Source: Byssovorax sp.
GTDB lineage: Bacteria; Myxococcota_A; Polyangia; Polyangiales; Polyangiaceae
NCBI GenBank assembly: GCA_025362495.1
Contig: JANYGI010000080.1
Location: 1-64,000 of the forward strand
Length of the DNA: 64,000 bases
Reading direction: 5' to 3'
How positions within the stretch are numbered: the stretch's first letter is position 1; each line of letters opens with the position of its first letter. Position numbers and translations under genes: made by a program. This document shows positions 52,402 through 60,938 of this stretch, piece by piece. Below the pieces are notes generated by a model. The model was given only the letters and a program-made list of their open reading frames with translations, did not search any database and had not been told where the DNA came from.

Positions 52402-53388
52402 TCAGCCTTCGCCAAAAATCTCGGCCAGCGCGGTAGCCGTCAGCGCGCGATCGAACCAGGCCTCGAGCTCGGCGGCACCGGCCGCATCGATGCGCGCCAC
52501 GGCCTCGTCCGACAGCGCGCCGAAGCGCTGACGCAGGAGCTTCACGAGCATCCCGCGCTGCCCAACGCGGATCCCCTCGCGCTGTCCCTCGCTGCGCCCC
52601 TCGGCCCTGAGCATGTCCGCTGTCGTCACGATGGCCTCCTCGACGTCCTTTCCAACCTCGCGCGCCACGAGCTCGCGGAGCTCGTCGACGCCGATTGTGG
52701 CATGAATCTCCCACACATACTGCAAGATCGTCCCGAGCGCCGCCATCCCGTCGGGCGCCCGCGCCACCTGGCGCATCAGCTCGGCCCAGCGCCCGAGCTG
52801 GGCGACGAGCAGCTCCGGCGTGCGGCTGGATTTCAAGCACCACAGGACCAGGCGGCCGAGCGCGCTCATCGCCCGCGCTCGCAGCGCTTCCTCGCTCTCG
52901 CCGCCGAGATCGTCCAGTACACAGCGAAAATGCGGCACGTACGGCGCGATCTCGATGAGCATGGCCGGCTCGACGTCGAGCAGATCTTCGAATGCCACGT
53001 TGGCTGTCCACCCGCTCTGGCTGTGATGGAGCACCACCGGGATGATCACCGGGAGCCGCTTCGCCTCGGGCTCATCCAGCAGATGCGCCTCCCAGATCCG
53101 CACCATGTACGCGAGGAGGCGAAAGAGCATCAGCGGATCGACCGTGCTCTGGTGCTCGAACAGCACGTAGAGCAGCGCCTTTTTCTCGGCAATCTCCGCC
53201 GTGAAAAGCAGATCCGTGTGCCGCTGGCTGAAGTCGGCGCCGACGAAGGTCCCCGGACAAAGGGCCAGCGTCGCGAAGTCGATGCGCTCGGTGAGCCCCG
53301 GCGGCAAGATCGCCCGGAGCTCTCCGGTCGCGTGCTCGACTTGCGAGAAGGTCTTCTTGAACAGGGCGTCGTGGATGCTGGACGTCAT
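52402..53388 (-). CDS. Rpn-family recombination-promoting nuclease/putative transposase
   Basis: The 328-aa product from the ATG at 53388 starts MTSSIHDALFKKTFSQVEHA. It has the PF04754/Rpn pattern: DALFKKTFS, the nuclease core GADFSQRHTDLLFTAEI followed by KALLYVLFEHQSTVDP (D ... E-x-Q, a PD-(D/E)XK-type arrangement), then VIIPVVLHHSQSGW. It ends with EGRSEGQREGIRVGQRGMLV and the small helical end LEAWFDRALTATALAEIFG. Rpn proteins stimulate recA-independent recombination in E. coli and some act in phage defence. It stands between the frameshifted WD40-like gene and zwf, with no partner gene. A longer reading from 53463 is rejected. Confidence 0.88.
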   Translation of the reverse strand: MTSSIHDALFKKTFSQVEHATGELRAILPPGLTERIDFATLALCPGTFVGADFSQRHTDLLFTAEIAEKKALLYVLFEHQSTVDPLMLFRLLAYMVRIWEAHLLDEPEAKRLPVIIPVVLHHSQSGWTANVAFEDLLDVEPAMLIEIAPYVPHFRCVLDDLGGESEEALRARAMSALGRLVLWCLKSSRTPELLVAQLGRWAELMRQVARAPDGMAALGTILQYVWEIHATIGVDELRELVAREVGKDVEEAIVTTADMLRAEGRSEGQREGIRVGQRGMLVKLLRQRFGALSDEAVARIDAAGAAELEAWFDRALTATALAEIFGEG

Positions 53389-53493
53389 CGCCGGGCCACG
53401 ATGCCGGAAGCAGCGTGACTCGGCACGTTCTCGGTGCAGACAGGGAACCAATGGGTGCCGCAATTCCCTTGGCGGCGAGCTCCTGCCCCGCTC

Positions 53494-54858
53494 TCACCCG
53501 TCCACGAACCACCCTCCGTACGGCTCCGTCAAGGCCTCTGCCTCCTCCGGACCCCACGTTCCAGGCGCATACTCACGCAGCGCCGTCGCGTTGCCGAGGA
53601 TCGGCTCCACGATCGACCACGCCGCCTCCACGCCCTCTTCGGTCGCGAACAGCATCGGGTCTCCGGCCATCGCGTCGCCGAGCAAGCGCTCGTACGGCGT
53701 CATCGCATCGCCGTCGGGATAGTGCACCACGTCGAGCTCGGTCTGCACGCTGGCGTTGCCCTCGCCGGGCTGCTTGACCCGGGCGCCGATGCCAATGGCC
53801 ACCTCCGGCCCGAGCCGCAGGCGGATGTAATTGCTGTCGCCGCGCGGGATCCGGCTGAGCGGAGGGCGCTTGAAGCGCACCACCACCTCGGTCATCGTCA
53901 CGGGGAGCTTCTTGCCAGCACGGATGAAGAACGGCACTCCCTCCCACCGCCAAGAGTCAATGTGGAGGCGCAGCGCCGCGAACGTCTCCACCGTCGACTC
54001 GGGCGCGACGCCCTCTTCCGTTCGATAGCCGGTGAACTGGCCGCGCACCAGATCGGCGACGTCGAGGGGCCGGGTCGCGCGGAGCACCTTCACCTGCTCT
54101 TCGCGGATGGCATCGTGGTAATTCGTCAACGGGGGCTCCATGCCGAGGAGACTGACCACCTGGAGCAGGTGATTCTGCACCACGTCGCGGATGGCGCCGA
54201 CCCCGTCGTAGAAGGCGCCGCGGCCCTGCACGCCGAAGCTCTCGGCCATGGTGATCTGCACGCAATCGACGTGGTCACGGTTCCAGACAGGCTCGAGCAG
54301 CGAGTTCTCGAAGCGGAAGACGCCGAGGTTCTGCACCGGCTCTTTGCCGAGGTAATGGTCGATGCGAAACACGGCGCTATCGTCGAACGCCGCGCGAAGA
54401 GAGGCGTTGAGGGCGCGGGCCGACGCGAGATCGCGGCCAAAGGGCTTCTCGAGGATCACCCGCCCTCCGCGGGCGCAGCCGGATTTACCGAGGCCCGTGG
54501 CCACCGTGGCGAAGAGGCTCGGCGGGATCGCCAGGTAGAACGCCGGATGGGCCGCGGCGCCCAGCAGCTCCCGCAGCCGGTCGTACGTCGTCGCATCGTT
54601 GTAGTCGGCGTCGAGGTAACGCAGGCGCGAGAGCAGCTTCGCAAACGCCGCTTCGTCGACGCCGCCGTGCTTCTCCAGGCTCTCGCGCGCGCGGGCCTGG
54701 AGCTGCTCCAGCGTCCAGCCCGACTTCGCGACGCCGATGACGGGCACCTCGAGCCGACCGCGACGCGCCAGCGCCTGCAGCGCGGGGAAGATTTGCTTGT
54801 AGACGAGGTCGCCGGTGGCGCCGAAGAAGACCAGCGCGTCGGAGTGGTCAGAGCTCAT
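53494..54858 (-). CDS. zwf: Glucose-6-phosphate 1-dehydrogenase
   Basis: The 454-aa product has the NADP-binding start LVFFGATGDLVYKQIFPALQ, the catalytic signature AVFRIDHYLGKEPVQN and GVGAIRDVVQNHLLQVVSLL, SWRWEGVPFFIRAGKKLPV, and the C-terminal segment SIVEPILGN. The length is close to the family's usual 450-500 residues. It oxidises glucose-6-phosphate to 6-phosphogluconolactone, the entry of the pentose phosphate pathway, making NADPH in the cytoplasm. No pgl or gnd is adjacent. A TAACGT box followed by CGGCCC lies directly before the ATG, so the 5' leader may be very short. Confidence 0.95.
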   Translation of the reverse strand: MSSDHSDALVFFGATGDLVYKQIFPALQALARRGRLEVPVIGVAKSGWTLEQLQARARESLEKHGGVDEAAFAKLLSRLRYLDADYNDATTYDRLRELLGAAAHPAFYLAIPPSLFATVATGLGKSGCARGGRVILEKPFGRDLASARALNASLRAAFDDSAVFRIDHYLGKEPVQNLGVFRFENSLLEPVWNRDHVDCVQITMAESFGVQGRGAFYDGVGAIRDVVQNHLLQVVSLLGMEPPLTNYHDAIREEQVKVLRATRPLDVADLVRGQFTGYRTEEGVAPESTVETFAALRLHIDSWRWEGVPFFIRAGKKLPVTMTEVVVRFKRPPLSRIPRGDSNYIRLRLGPEVAIGIGARVKQPGEGNASVQTELDVVHYPDGDAMTPYERLLGDAMAGDPMLFATEEGVEAAWSIVEPILGNATALREYAPGTWGPEEAEALTEPYGGWFVDG

Positions 54859-55143
54859 GGGCCGACGTTAGTCGCTCGCGACCCCGGCGACCGCTCGGCG
54901 CGAAAGGAGAGCACGGTCACCACACCACACGCCGCGCCTGAGTAGATCTGACACTCTGTAGCTCCTTTGCGCCCCAGTCGTCGCGCGGCGCGGCCGATGG
55001 GGCGACGGGCCACACCTTCGTCCAGGGTACAGGGTTTGCAGCCTGTGGATTGTCCGCTTCGAGTCCCGGTCGGACTGCCGAGCATGCCCGCTCGGTGCCT
55101 CGTTCGACCGTGGTTTCCAGCAGAAAGAAGACGGTTCAAGATC

Positions 55144-55458
55144 ATGAATATCCAGGTCAACCACGATCACACCATCGAGGGCAGCGCCGGGTTGAGGGCG
55201 CACGTGGAGTCCGTCGTGGAGAGCTCGCTCGGCCATTTCCAGCAGCGGATCACGCGCGTCGAGGTCCACCTCACCGACGAGAACGGCGGCAAGCCGGGCA
55301 CCGACGACAAGCGCTGCGTGATGGAAGCGCGCCTCGAAGGGCGCCACCCCAGCGCCGTGACCCACCACGCCGGGACGCTGGACGACGCCATCGACGGCGC
55401 CGCCGAGAAGCTCAAGCGCTCGATCGAAAGCACTCTGGGCCGCCTCCAGGACCGCTGA
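55144..55458 (+). CDS. HPF/RaiA-family ribosome-associated protein (short form)
   Basis: The 104-aa product starts MNIQVNHDHTIEGSAGLRAH. The single ribosome-binding domain has the HPF/YfiA beta-alpha-beta-beta-beta-alpha pattern (RITRVEVHLTDENGGK ... CVMEARLEGRHPSAVTHHAG ... LDDAIDGAAEKLKRSIESTL). There is no C-terminal dimerisation domain, so it is the short form. It probably binds the 30S subunit in slow growth or stress. The start is the ATG at 55144, preceded by GAAAGAAGA; upstream frames on this strand are not coding. It stands alone, converging with the propeller lipoprotein gene. Confidence 0.85.
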   Translation: MNIQVNHDHTIEGSAGLRAHVESVVESSLGHFQQRITRVEVHLTDENGGKPGTDDKRCVMEARLEGRHPSAVTHHAGTLDDAIDGAAEKLKRSIESTLGRLQDR

Positions 55459-55484
55459 GACGGCCCGGGCGCGGTGTCCCGCGT

Positions 55485-57125
55485 CTACGGGGAGAAGCGG
55501 GCGAGGAAGATGTCACTCCCGCCCGCGCTCACGACCGGCGCGCCGAAATCCAGCGAGCCCTCGAAGCTTCCCACCGCGGTCGACGCGCCGAAGTGATCGA
55601 CCATGATCCCGTTCACGCGCTGGGCGCCGGCGTCTCCCGCGCGCCGGCCCCAGAGCGGTTTACCCTTCGGATCGAGCTTGATCACGAACGCGTCGCCGCC
55701 GCCGACGCTCGTGAGCTTGGTCGCCCCGAGATCGATCACGCCGTCGAACGAGCCCCCGACATAGACGTTGTCGAACTGGTCGATGGCGACGGCGTAGGCC
55801 GCCTCGTCGCCGGCCGCGTCACCGAAGCGGCGGCTCCAGAGCGGGTTACCGGCGCCGTCGAGGCGGGCGACGAAGATGGCGCGCCCGGGGCCGCCGGCGA
55901 TCAAGGGCTGTTCGAAGGTGATTGTCCCGTCGAAGCCGCCGGCGATCAGGATATCGTCGTTGGAGGCCGTGGCGACGGCGTTGACGGCCTGGCCGTCGGC
56001 CACGTCGCCGTAGAGGTGGCCCCACGCGGGGGTGCCGTCGGAGGCGAGCTTGGCGACGAAAGCGTCGTGTCCACCGCCGCTCACCTGGGCGCCCCCGCCG
56101 AAGTCGACGTCGCCCTGCGCCGTGCCCGCGACGATCACGGCCTTGGTGCGATCGGTCGCGACGCCGAGGGCGCGCTGCTCGCCGAAGGCGCCGTCGGCGA
56201 ACTGGTGGATCCAGAGCGGCTGACCCGTGGGACCGAGCTTGAGGACGAAGGCGTCGTGATCGATCGTGCCCAGCGTGGCGACGGCGCCCGCGCTCGTGGT
56301 GATCGATCCGGCGAACGTGCCCGCGACGATCACGTCGAGCGCGACGTCGCTCACGGCCGCGGCGACCTCTTGCTCGGCGTCGTCGCCGAGGCCGAGAGAC
56401 CACAGCGCCTTCCCGCTCGGATCGGCCAGGGTCACGAAGCCGTCGGTGTCGCCCGCGTTGAAATGCAGCGTCCCGTCGCCGAAATCGATCGAGCCCCGGT
56501 AGCGCCCCACGAGGATCACCTCGTCGATCTCGTCGCCGCCGATCGCCGTGGCCGCGTCGTCGTCGCCGCCGCCGAAGCGCCGCGGGTTCGTCGGGCTGCC
56601 CGCGCCGTCGACGGTGCTGGCCACGGCGTCGGTGCCGCCGGCGCTGACGAGCGGGCCCGTGCCGAAGTCGACGCTGCCGCTGAACGAGCCCGCGAACATC
56701 GGCGCGAGGCCCTTGCCGGGGCCGATCGCAAGGCCGCGATCGTCGCCCGCGCCGCCGAAGCCGCGCACCCAGACGGGATCGCCGTGGCACGTCGGAGGCT
56801 TGCCGTCGCAGTCGAGATCGACCGTGCCCGCGCAGTTGTCTTCGGTGCCCGGGAGCGCGTCGCCGGTGCACTTGCCGAAGGCGTCGCCCGCGGCGTTGCA
56901 CGTCGCCGTGCCGTCGTGGCAAGGGCCGACGCCGCGGGTCGCGGGATCGCCGCTGTAGCAAGGCTCGGTCGCGCCGGGCTCGCAGAGCTTCGTCCCCGCG
57001 TCCGAGCCCGTGGCGACGACGTGGAGATCCCCGAGGCCAGAGACGAGCTGACAGCCGCCGACGACGAGCGCCATCGCGGTCCCCATGGCCAGCCACCGAG
57101 CCGCTCTCGCACGTCGCATCTCCAC
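55485..57125 (-). CDS. Seven-bladed beta-propeller lipoprotein with MopE-like Cys region
   Basis: The 546-aa protein has a lipoprotein signal (MALVVGGCQLVSG) followed by a Cys-rich stretch (residues about 48-115; EPCYSGDPATRGVGPCHDGT, NCAGTVDLDCDGKPPTCHGD) like the metal-binding repeats of MopE-type proteins. Seven repeats of about 60 residues then follow. Each has the pattern [LA]W-x-R/H-x-F-G-D-x-x-D-E ... V-x-V-A-G-x-F-x-G-x-[IV]-D-F-G ... G-G-x-D-A-F-V-x-K-L-D, as in GSFDGVIDLGATKLTSVGGG. Seven repeats suit one closed propeller on the cell surface. It probably binds ligand or metal; no enzymatic motif is seen. Two closely spaced ATGs (57125, 57119) make the start uncertain by two residues. 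Confidence 0.75.
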   Translation of the reverse strand: MEMRRARAARWLAMGTAMALVVGGCQLVSGLGDLHVVATGSDAGTKLCEPGATEPCYSGDPATRGVGPCHDGTATCNAAGDAFGKCTGDALPGTEDNCAGTVDLDCDGKPPTCHGDPVWVRGFGGAGDDRGLAIGPGKGLAPMFAGSFSGSVDFGTGPLVSAGGTDAVASTVDGAGSPTNPRRFGGGDDDAATAIGGDEIDEVILVGRYRGSIDFGDGTLHFNAGDTDGFVTLADPSGKALWSLGLGDDAEQEVAAAVSDVALDVIVAGTFAGSITTSAGAVATLGTIDHDAFVLKLGPTGQPLWIHQFADGAFGEQRALGVATDRTKAVIVAGTAQGDVDFGGGAQVSGGGHDAFVAKLASDGTPAWGHLYGDVADGQAVNAVATASNDDILIAGGFDGTITFEQPLIAGGPGRAIFVARLDGAGNPLWSRRFGDAAGDEAAYAVAIDQFDNVYVGGSFDGVIDLGATKLTSVGGGDAFVIKLDPKGKPLWGRRAGDAGAQRVNGIMVDHFGASTAVGSFEGSLDFGAPVVSAGGSDIFLARFSP

Positions 57126-57244
57126 CGTCCTCCGGGCGCCACTGGATCACGGCGCGCCGATCGTGTCCACCGGGTGCTCCATCGTCAACGATGGCGCCGC
57201 GGCGCGAGCGCGAAGAGAAAATCCGCGACCGGCCGGCCCGCGTG

Positions 57245-57250
57245 TAGGAT
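57245..57250 (+). promoter_or_regulatory. Promoter-like -10 element (TAGGAT)
   Basis: CGTGTAGGATGC followed by GGCCGC lies 63 nt before the ATG at 57313. The 12-nt string CGTGTAGGATGC is repeated exactly before the gene at 59717. Confidence 0.4.
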
Positions 57251-57312
57251 GCGGCCGCGCTTTTTCACGACGGGGCCAGGATCCAGGGTCCCTCGCGCGT
57301 CGAGGAGAGAAG

Positions 57313-58140
57313 ATGAGCCAGGGTAACTGGGGCGGCGGAGGTCAGGGCGGCGGTTACGGTGGGCCTCCGCAAGGTGGGCCTCCGCAGGGCGGCGGCTACG
57401 GGCCTCCGCAGGGCGGACAGGCTCCCGACCCGTACGGTCAGCCTCCCGGCGGACAGCCGCCCGGTGGCTACGGGCAGCCTCCCGGTGGGCAGCCGCCCGG
57501 TGGTTACGGGCAGCCTCCCGGTGGACAGCCGCCCGGTGGTTACGGGCCGCCTCCCGGCGGCTACGGCGGGCCTCCGCAGGGCGGTCAACCGCCCGGTGGT
57601 TACGGGCAGCCGCCCGGCGGCTACGGGCAGCAACCGATGGGCTACGGCGGCCCTCCCGGCGGCGGCTTCGGCGGCCCCTCGGGCGGCGGCGGCGCGGGCG
57701 GGATCGGGCGCCTCGCGGGGCCGGCGGTCATCGGCGGCGTGGTCGGCGGCGTGCTCTCGGCGGTACCGCTGCTCAACGTGCTCAACTGCTGCTTCTGCCT
57801 GCTCAGCCTCGCGGGCGTCGCCCTCGGTCTCGGCATGTTCCTGCGGTCGAACCCCACCGACAAAGTCAGCGCCGGTGAGGCGGCCGCGTCGGGGGCGATC
57901 TCCGGCGCCGTCGCCGGGGTGATAAGCTCGATCCTCGGGATGATCACCAACTTCATCCTCGGGAGCTTCCTGGCCTCGATGTACAGCAGCTTTCCGCGAG
58001 AGCTGCGGCAGGCGATGATGCAGCGCGCGGCCGGCGGGATCCTGATGATCCCGGTCTCGTTGATGGTCTTCACCGCGACCGGCGCCCTCGGCGGCTTCCT
58101 GGCGATGCAGCTCTTCTGGAAGGATCGCCTCGCGGCCTGA
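57313..58140 (+). CDS. MSQGNWGGGG-tagged G/P/Q/Y-rich protein with membrane domain
   Basis: The 275-aa product begins MSQGNWGGGGQGGGYGGPPQ. About 125 residues of G/P/Q/Y-rich repeat follow, including three near-identical 12-residue units (PPGGQPPGGYGQ) encoded by 36-nt DNA repeats. The membrane part, from about residue 137, has four helices (AVIGGVVGGVLSAVPLLNVL, CCFCLLSLAGVALGLGMFLR, AISGAVAGVISSILGMITNF, GILMIPVSLMVFTATGALGG). I do not know a named family for that part. GAGGAGAGAAG before the ATG fixes the start. The same first ten residues start the products at 59554 (minus) and 59717, which have unrelated membrane parts. It precedes the DUF2085 gene by 8 nt. Confidence 0.8.
   Translation: MSQGNWGGGGQGGGYGGPPQGGPPQGGGYGPPQGGQAPDPYGQPPGGQPPGGYGQPPGGQPPGGYGQPPGGQPPGGYGPPPGGYGGPPQGGQPPGGYGQPPGGYGQQPMGYGGPPGGGFGGPSGGGGAGGIGRLAGPAVIGGVVGGVLSAVPLLNVLNCCFCLLSLAGVALGLGMFLRSNPTDKVSAGEAAASGAISGAVAGVISSILGMITNFILGSFLASMYSSFPRELRQAMMQRAAGGILMIPVSLMVFTATGALGGFLAMQLFWKDRLAA
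57442..57549 (+). repeat. Three 36-nt tandem repeats within the G/P/Q/Y-rich coding tract
   Basis: Three consecutive 36-nt units (57442-57477, 57478-57513, 57514-57549) start with CCTCCCGG and end with TACGGGCAG or TACGGGCCG. They differ at a handful of positions and code for PPGGQPPGGYGQ each time. The units probably expand and contract by slippage. Confidence 0.75.
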
Positions 58141-58148
58141 GCCGGCGC

Positions 58149-58625
58149 ATGGCCCCGCTGCTCCCGGATCCGACGACGGCGGCGCCGCGCGTCGATCCAC
58201 GGCGCTGGGCCGTGCCCGCGCTCGCGGCGCTGCTGGTCACGGCGGGGTTGCTCCCGTGGCTCCTCGCGCTGCGGCCGGCGTGGTCGGCCGCGGCGTTCGG
58301 CGCGTTTCGATCGCTCTGCCACCAGCGGCCGGAGCGCACGCTCACGATCCTCGGCGCGCCGATGGTGGTGTGCTCGCGCTGCGCCGGGATCTACCTCGGC
58401 ATGGCGATCGGTGTGGCGCTGCCGCTGCCGCGCCGCCTGCTTCCGCACGGCCGCGCCATGGTGATCGCGTCGCTGGCGTTCGCCACGATCGACGTGATCA
58501 CCCAGGATCTCGGGCTGCACGCGCCCTACCACCCGGTGCGCCTCGCCACGGGGCTGCTGATCGGGTGGAGCGGATGTGCGTTCTTGATGGGGACGCTGCG
58601 GTCGGAGCGGACCGCGCGCGCCTAG
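58149..58625 (+). CDS. DUF2085 membrane protein
   Basis: The 158-aa protein has the DUF2085 signature: FRSLCHQRPERTLTILGAPM, VVCSRCAGIYLGMAIGVALP (C-H-Q ... C-S-R-C) and a later IDVITQDLGLHAPYHPVRLA. It has four predicted helices. The Cys/His pattern suggests metal or heme-like binding at the membrane, but the family's role is unknown. A second member of the family lies at 62786 on the minus strand with the same T-Q-D-L-G-L-H segment. The stop overlaps the convergent gene's stop by 4 bp. It starts 8 nt after the preceding gene, suggesting co-transcription. Confidence 0.85.
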   Translation: MAPLLPDPTTAAPRVDPRRWAVPALAALLVTAGLLPWLLALRPAWSAAAFGAFRSLCHQRPERTLTILGAPMVVCSRCAGIYLGMAIGVALPLPRRLLPHGRAMVIASLAFATIDVITQDLGLHAPYHPVRLATGLLIGWSGCAFLMGTLRSERTARA

Positions 58626-59554
58626 AAAATCATCGATTTCGAGCTGCTGATCATCGCGAACAGCGCGGCGTAGCCGGCGCAGCAGCAGCCGCAGAACAGG
58701 ATCAGCGGGATGAGCACCGCGGCGACCGCCTTGCCGGTCCCGCACTTGTGCGTCTCGTCGAGACCGATGACCGTGAGCACCAGGTGAAAGCCCATGGCGA
58801 TGAGCCAGCCGACGCCCGGGATCACCATCCAGATCGTGGACGCGTTGGCGTAGCCCGAGACGCGCACCGTGTTCGTGTACGGCTTCGTCGCGCCCTTCAT
58901 CATCATCAGCATCAGGTGGTACACGCCGCCCGAGATCCAGGGCGCGATCAGCGCCGACATCGCGAACATCACCGGGTAGGCGATGCATGCGAAGAGGCCC
59001 ATCGCGCCCATCATCCCGAGGACCATGCCCGGCCCGCCGGCGCTGCCGAAGCCGCGCGACCCGCCCGCGCTGCCGACGGCCGCGGCCATCATCCCGCCGA
59101 TCGCGAGGTAGATCAGCGAGACGAAGATGCCGTAGAGAAAGCCCGCGAGGCCGCCTGACGCCATGCCGAAGGTGATCGACGGCCAGGGGTTGTCGTTCTG
59201 CGCGACGGCCGCGAAGAAGGCCTTCGGGTTGAAGCAGGCCTCTTTGAACGTCTCCCACCCGCCGCCGATGATGCCTTTGCTCGCGTCTTCCCAGGCGACG
59301 GGGCCGACGGCGCTCTGGGGGTTGTAGCCCGGCGGGTAGCCCGCGGGCGGGGGCGCAAATCCACCGCCGCCGGGAGGGCCGCCGTAGCCGCCGGGAGGCG
59401 CGCCATAGCCACCGGGAGGAGGGCCGTACCCGCCCGGAGGAGGGCCGTACCCGCCGGGAGGAGCCCCGCCAGGAGGTCCGTAGCCGCCGCCCGGAGGTGA
59501 TCCGCCGCCCCAGCCGTCGCCGCCGCCGCCCCCACCCCAGTTGCCCTGGCTCAT
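58622..59554 (-). CDS. MSQGNWGGGG-tagged protein with Yip1-type membrane domain
   Basis: From the ATG at 59554 the product has 310 residues. It opens MSQGNWGGGGGGDGWGGGSP and continues for about 85 residues of G/P/Y-rich sequence (repeats of PPGGYGPPPGGYG). A Yip1-like membrane part follows: GGWETFKEACFNPKAFFAAV and DNPWPSITFGMASGGLAGFL, with about five helices, then CGCCCAGYAALFAM near the end. Yip1-type proteins are membrane-organising or of unknown role in bacteria. The gene is divergent from the DUF898 gene (162 nt between starts), which carries the same N-terminal ten residues. Longer upstream readings on this strand are shadows. Confidence 0.75.
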   Translation of the reverse strand: MSQGNWGGGGGGDGWGGGSPPGGGYGPPGGAPPGGYGPPPGGYGPPPGGYGAPPGGYGGPPGGGGFAPPPAGYPPGYNPQSAVGPVAWEDASKGIIGGGWETFKEACFNPKAFFAAVAQNDNPWPSITFGMASGGLAGFLYGIFVSLIYLAIGGMMAAAVGSAGGSRGFGSAGGPGMVLGMMGAMGLFACIAYPVMFAMSALIAPWISGGVYHLMLMMMKGATKPYTNTVRVSGYANASTIWMVIPGVGWLIAMGFHLVLTVIGLDETHKCGTGKAVAAVLIPLILFCGCCCAGYAALFAMISSSKSMIF

Positions 59555-59675
59555 TGCTTCTCCGCCGCTCGGAACGTCGAGCCCGAGCATCGTACACGCG
59601 CGCGTCGGAAAATCGACGAGGCATGGACGTACGCGCTCTGCGTCACGGGGGTTCCCGGGCAACTCCTGGTACGTG

Positions 59676-59681
59676 TAGGAT
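59676..59681 (+). promoter_or_regulatory. Promoter-like -10 element (TAGGAT)
   Basis: CGTGTAGGATGC followed by CGCC lies 36 nt before the ATG at 59717. It matches the string before the 57313 gene exactly. Confidence 0.4.
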
Positions 59682-59716
59682 GCCGCCTGCTTGACACCAC
59701 GAGCAACGGAGACGCG

Positions 59717-60922
59717 ATGAGCCAAGGGAACTGGGGCGGCGGCGGGCCAGGCGGCGGTTGGGGCGGCGGAGGAGGCGGTCAACCTCCGGGCGGCGGCGGC
59801 TACGGTCCTCCTCCCGTCGGCGCGCCTCCCGGCGGCGGCTACGGTCCGCCTCCGGGTGGGCAGCCTCAGGGCGGCTACGGCCAGCCCCCGGCGGGGCCGC
59901 CTCAGGGTGGCTACGGCCAGCCCCCGGCAGGTCCGCCTCAAGGTGGCTACGCGCAGCCTCCGGGCGGCGGGTACGGGCCGCCTCCCGGTGGGCAACCCCC
60001 GGGCGGATACGGGCCTCCGGGCGGGCAGCCCCCGGGTGGCTATGGCGCGCCTCCCGGCGGTGGTGGCTATGGCGCGCCTCCCGGCGGCGGCGGCTACGGG
60101 CCTCCTCCCGGGGCCGGCGCGCCTCCGGGCGGACCGGGCTGGGGCGCTCCGCCCGGCGGCGGCTACGGCGCGCCGATGATGGGCTCGCAGGGCGCGTTCG
60201 GATCGCGCGCCGTGTTCTCGGGCGACGGCGGCAAGCTCTTCGCGACGTACCTGCTCTATGCGATGGCGCCGATCATCGGCGCGGGCATCGTCGTCGCCAT
60301 CCTCTTCGGCACCGGCGCGGCGATCGACAGCGCGGCCGGCACCGGCGGCGCGATCGCCATCCCGTTCATGATCCTCGCCGGCCTGGTGCTCATCGCGGCG
60401 ATGGTCGCCGTGCCGCTCGTGTTCATGAACAAGTTCCTCGGCTTCTACTTCGAGGCGCTCACGCTCGACGGACACCGCTGCAACTACGTCGGCACGGCCG
60501 GCGGGCTGCTCAAGTCGCAGTTCCTCCACCTGTGGCTCATCCAGCTCACCTTCGGCATCTACACGCCGTGGGCGCTCGTGAACCTGAAGAAGTGGACGTA
60601 CGAGAACGTCGAGGTCGGCGGTCAGCGCGGACGCCTCACCTTCGAGGGCGACGGCGGCACCCTCTTCGGCACCTACCTGCTCGGGATGATCCTCACGTAC
60701 TGCACGCTCGGCATCTACGGCGCGTGGCTCGCGAACGACATCTTCGCGTTCTACTGGGAGAACACCAAGCTCGACGGCCGCGGCTTCGCCTTCAAGAAGG
60801 ACCCGGGCGGCTTCCTCGGCACGTACATCCTGACGATGCTGCTCTCGTACTGCACCGGCGGCATCTACCTGCCGTGGGGCATCTGCAACCTCTTCAAGTG
60901 GGAGGCCGAGCGCGTCGCCTGA
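59717..60922 (+). CDS. MSQGNWGGGG-tagged protein with DUF898 membrane domain
   Basis: The 401-aa product begins MSQGNWGGGGPGGGWGGGGG, with about 150 residues of G/P/Q/Y/A-rich repeats. A DUF898 (YjgN-like) part follows with about six membrane helices and internal repeats (DGGKLFATYLLYAMAPIIGA, LWLIQLTFGIYTPWALVNLK, DGGTLFGTYLLGMILTYCTL, GGFLGTYILTMLLSYCTGGI then YLPWGICNLFKW). The repeated G-T-Y-L/I and Y-C-T-x-G-I-Y signatures are typical of DUF898. Function is unknown. The start is fixed by the conserved leader. The downstream DUF2752 gene begins 17 nt after the stop, so they are likely co-transcribed. Confidence 0.88.
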   Translation: MSQGNWGGGGPGGGWGGGGGGQPPGGGGYGPPPVGAPPGGGYGPPPGGQPQGGYGQPPAGPPQGGYGQPPAGPPQGGYAQPPGGGYGPPPGGQPPGGYGPPGGQPPGGYGAPPGGGGYGAPPGGGGYGPPPGAGAPPGGPGWGAPPGGGYGAPMMGSQGAFGSRAVFSGDGGKLFATYLLYAMAPIIGAGIVVAILFGTGAAIDSAAGTGGAIAIPFMILAGLVLIAAMVAVPLVFMNKFLGFYFEALTLDGHRCNYVGTAGGLLKSQFLHLWLIQLTFGIYTPWALVNLKKWTYENVEVGGQRGRLTFEGDGGTLFGTYLLGMILTYCTLGIYGAWLANDIFAFYWENTKLDGRGFAFKKDPGGFLGTYILTMLLSYCTGGIYLPWGICNLFKWEAERVA

Positions 60923-60938
60923 GACGGGCTCGCTCTTC

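Noticed and set aside
57313-60170. Repeated CCGGGTGG/TACGGG units as a possible CRISPR array
   Set aside because: The units are in frame, code for PPGGYGQ-like peptides and have no spacers of constant length between identical repeats.
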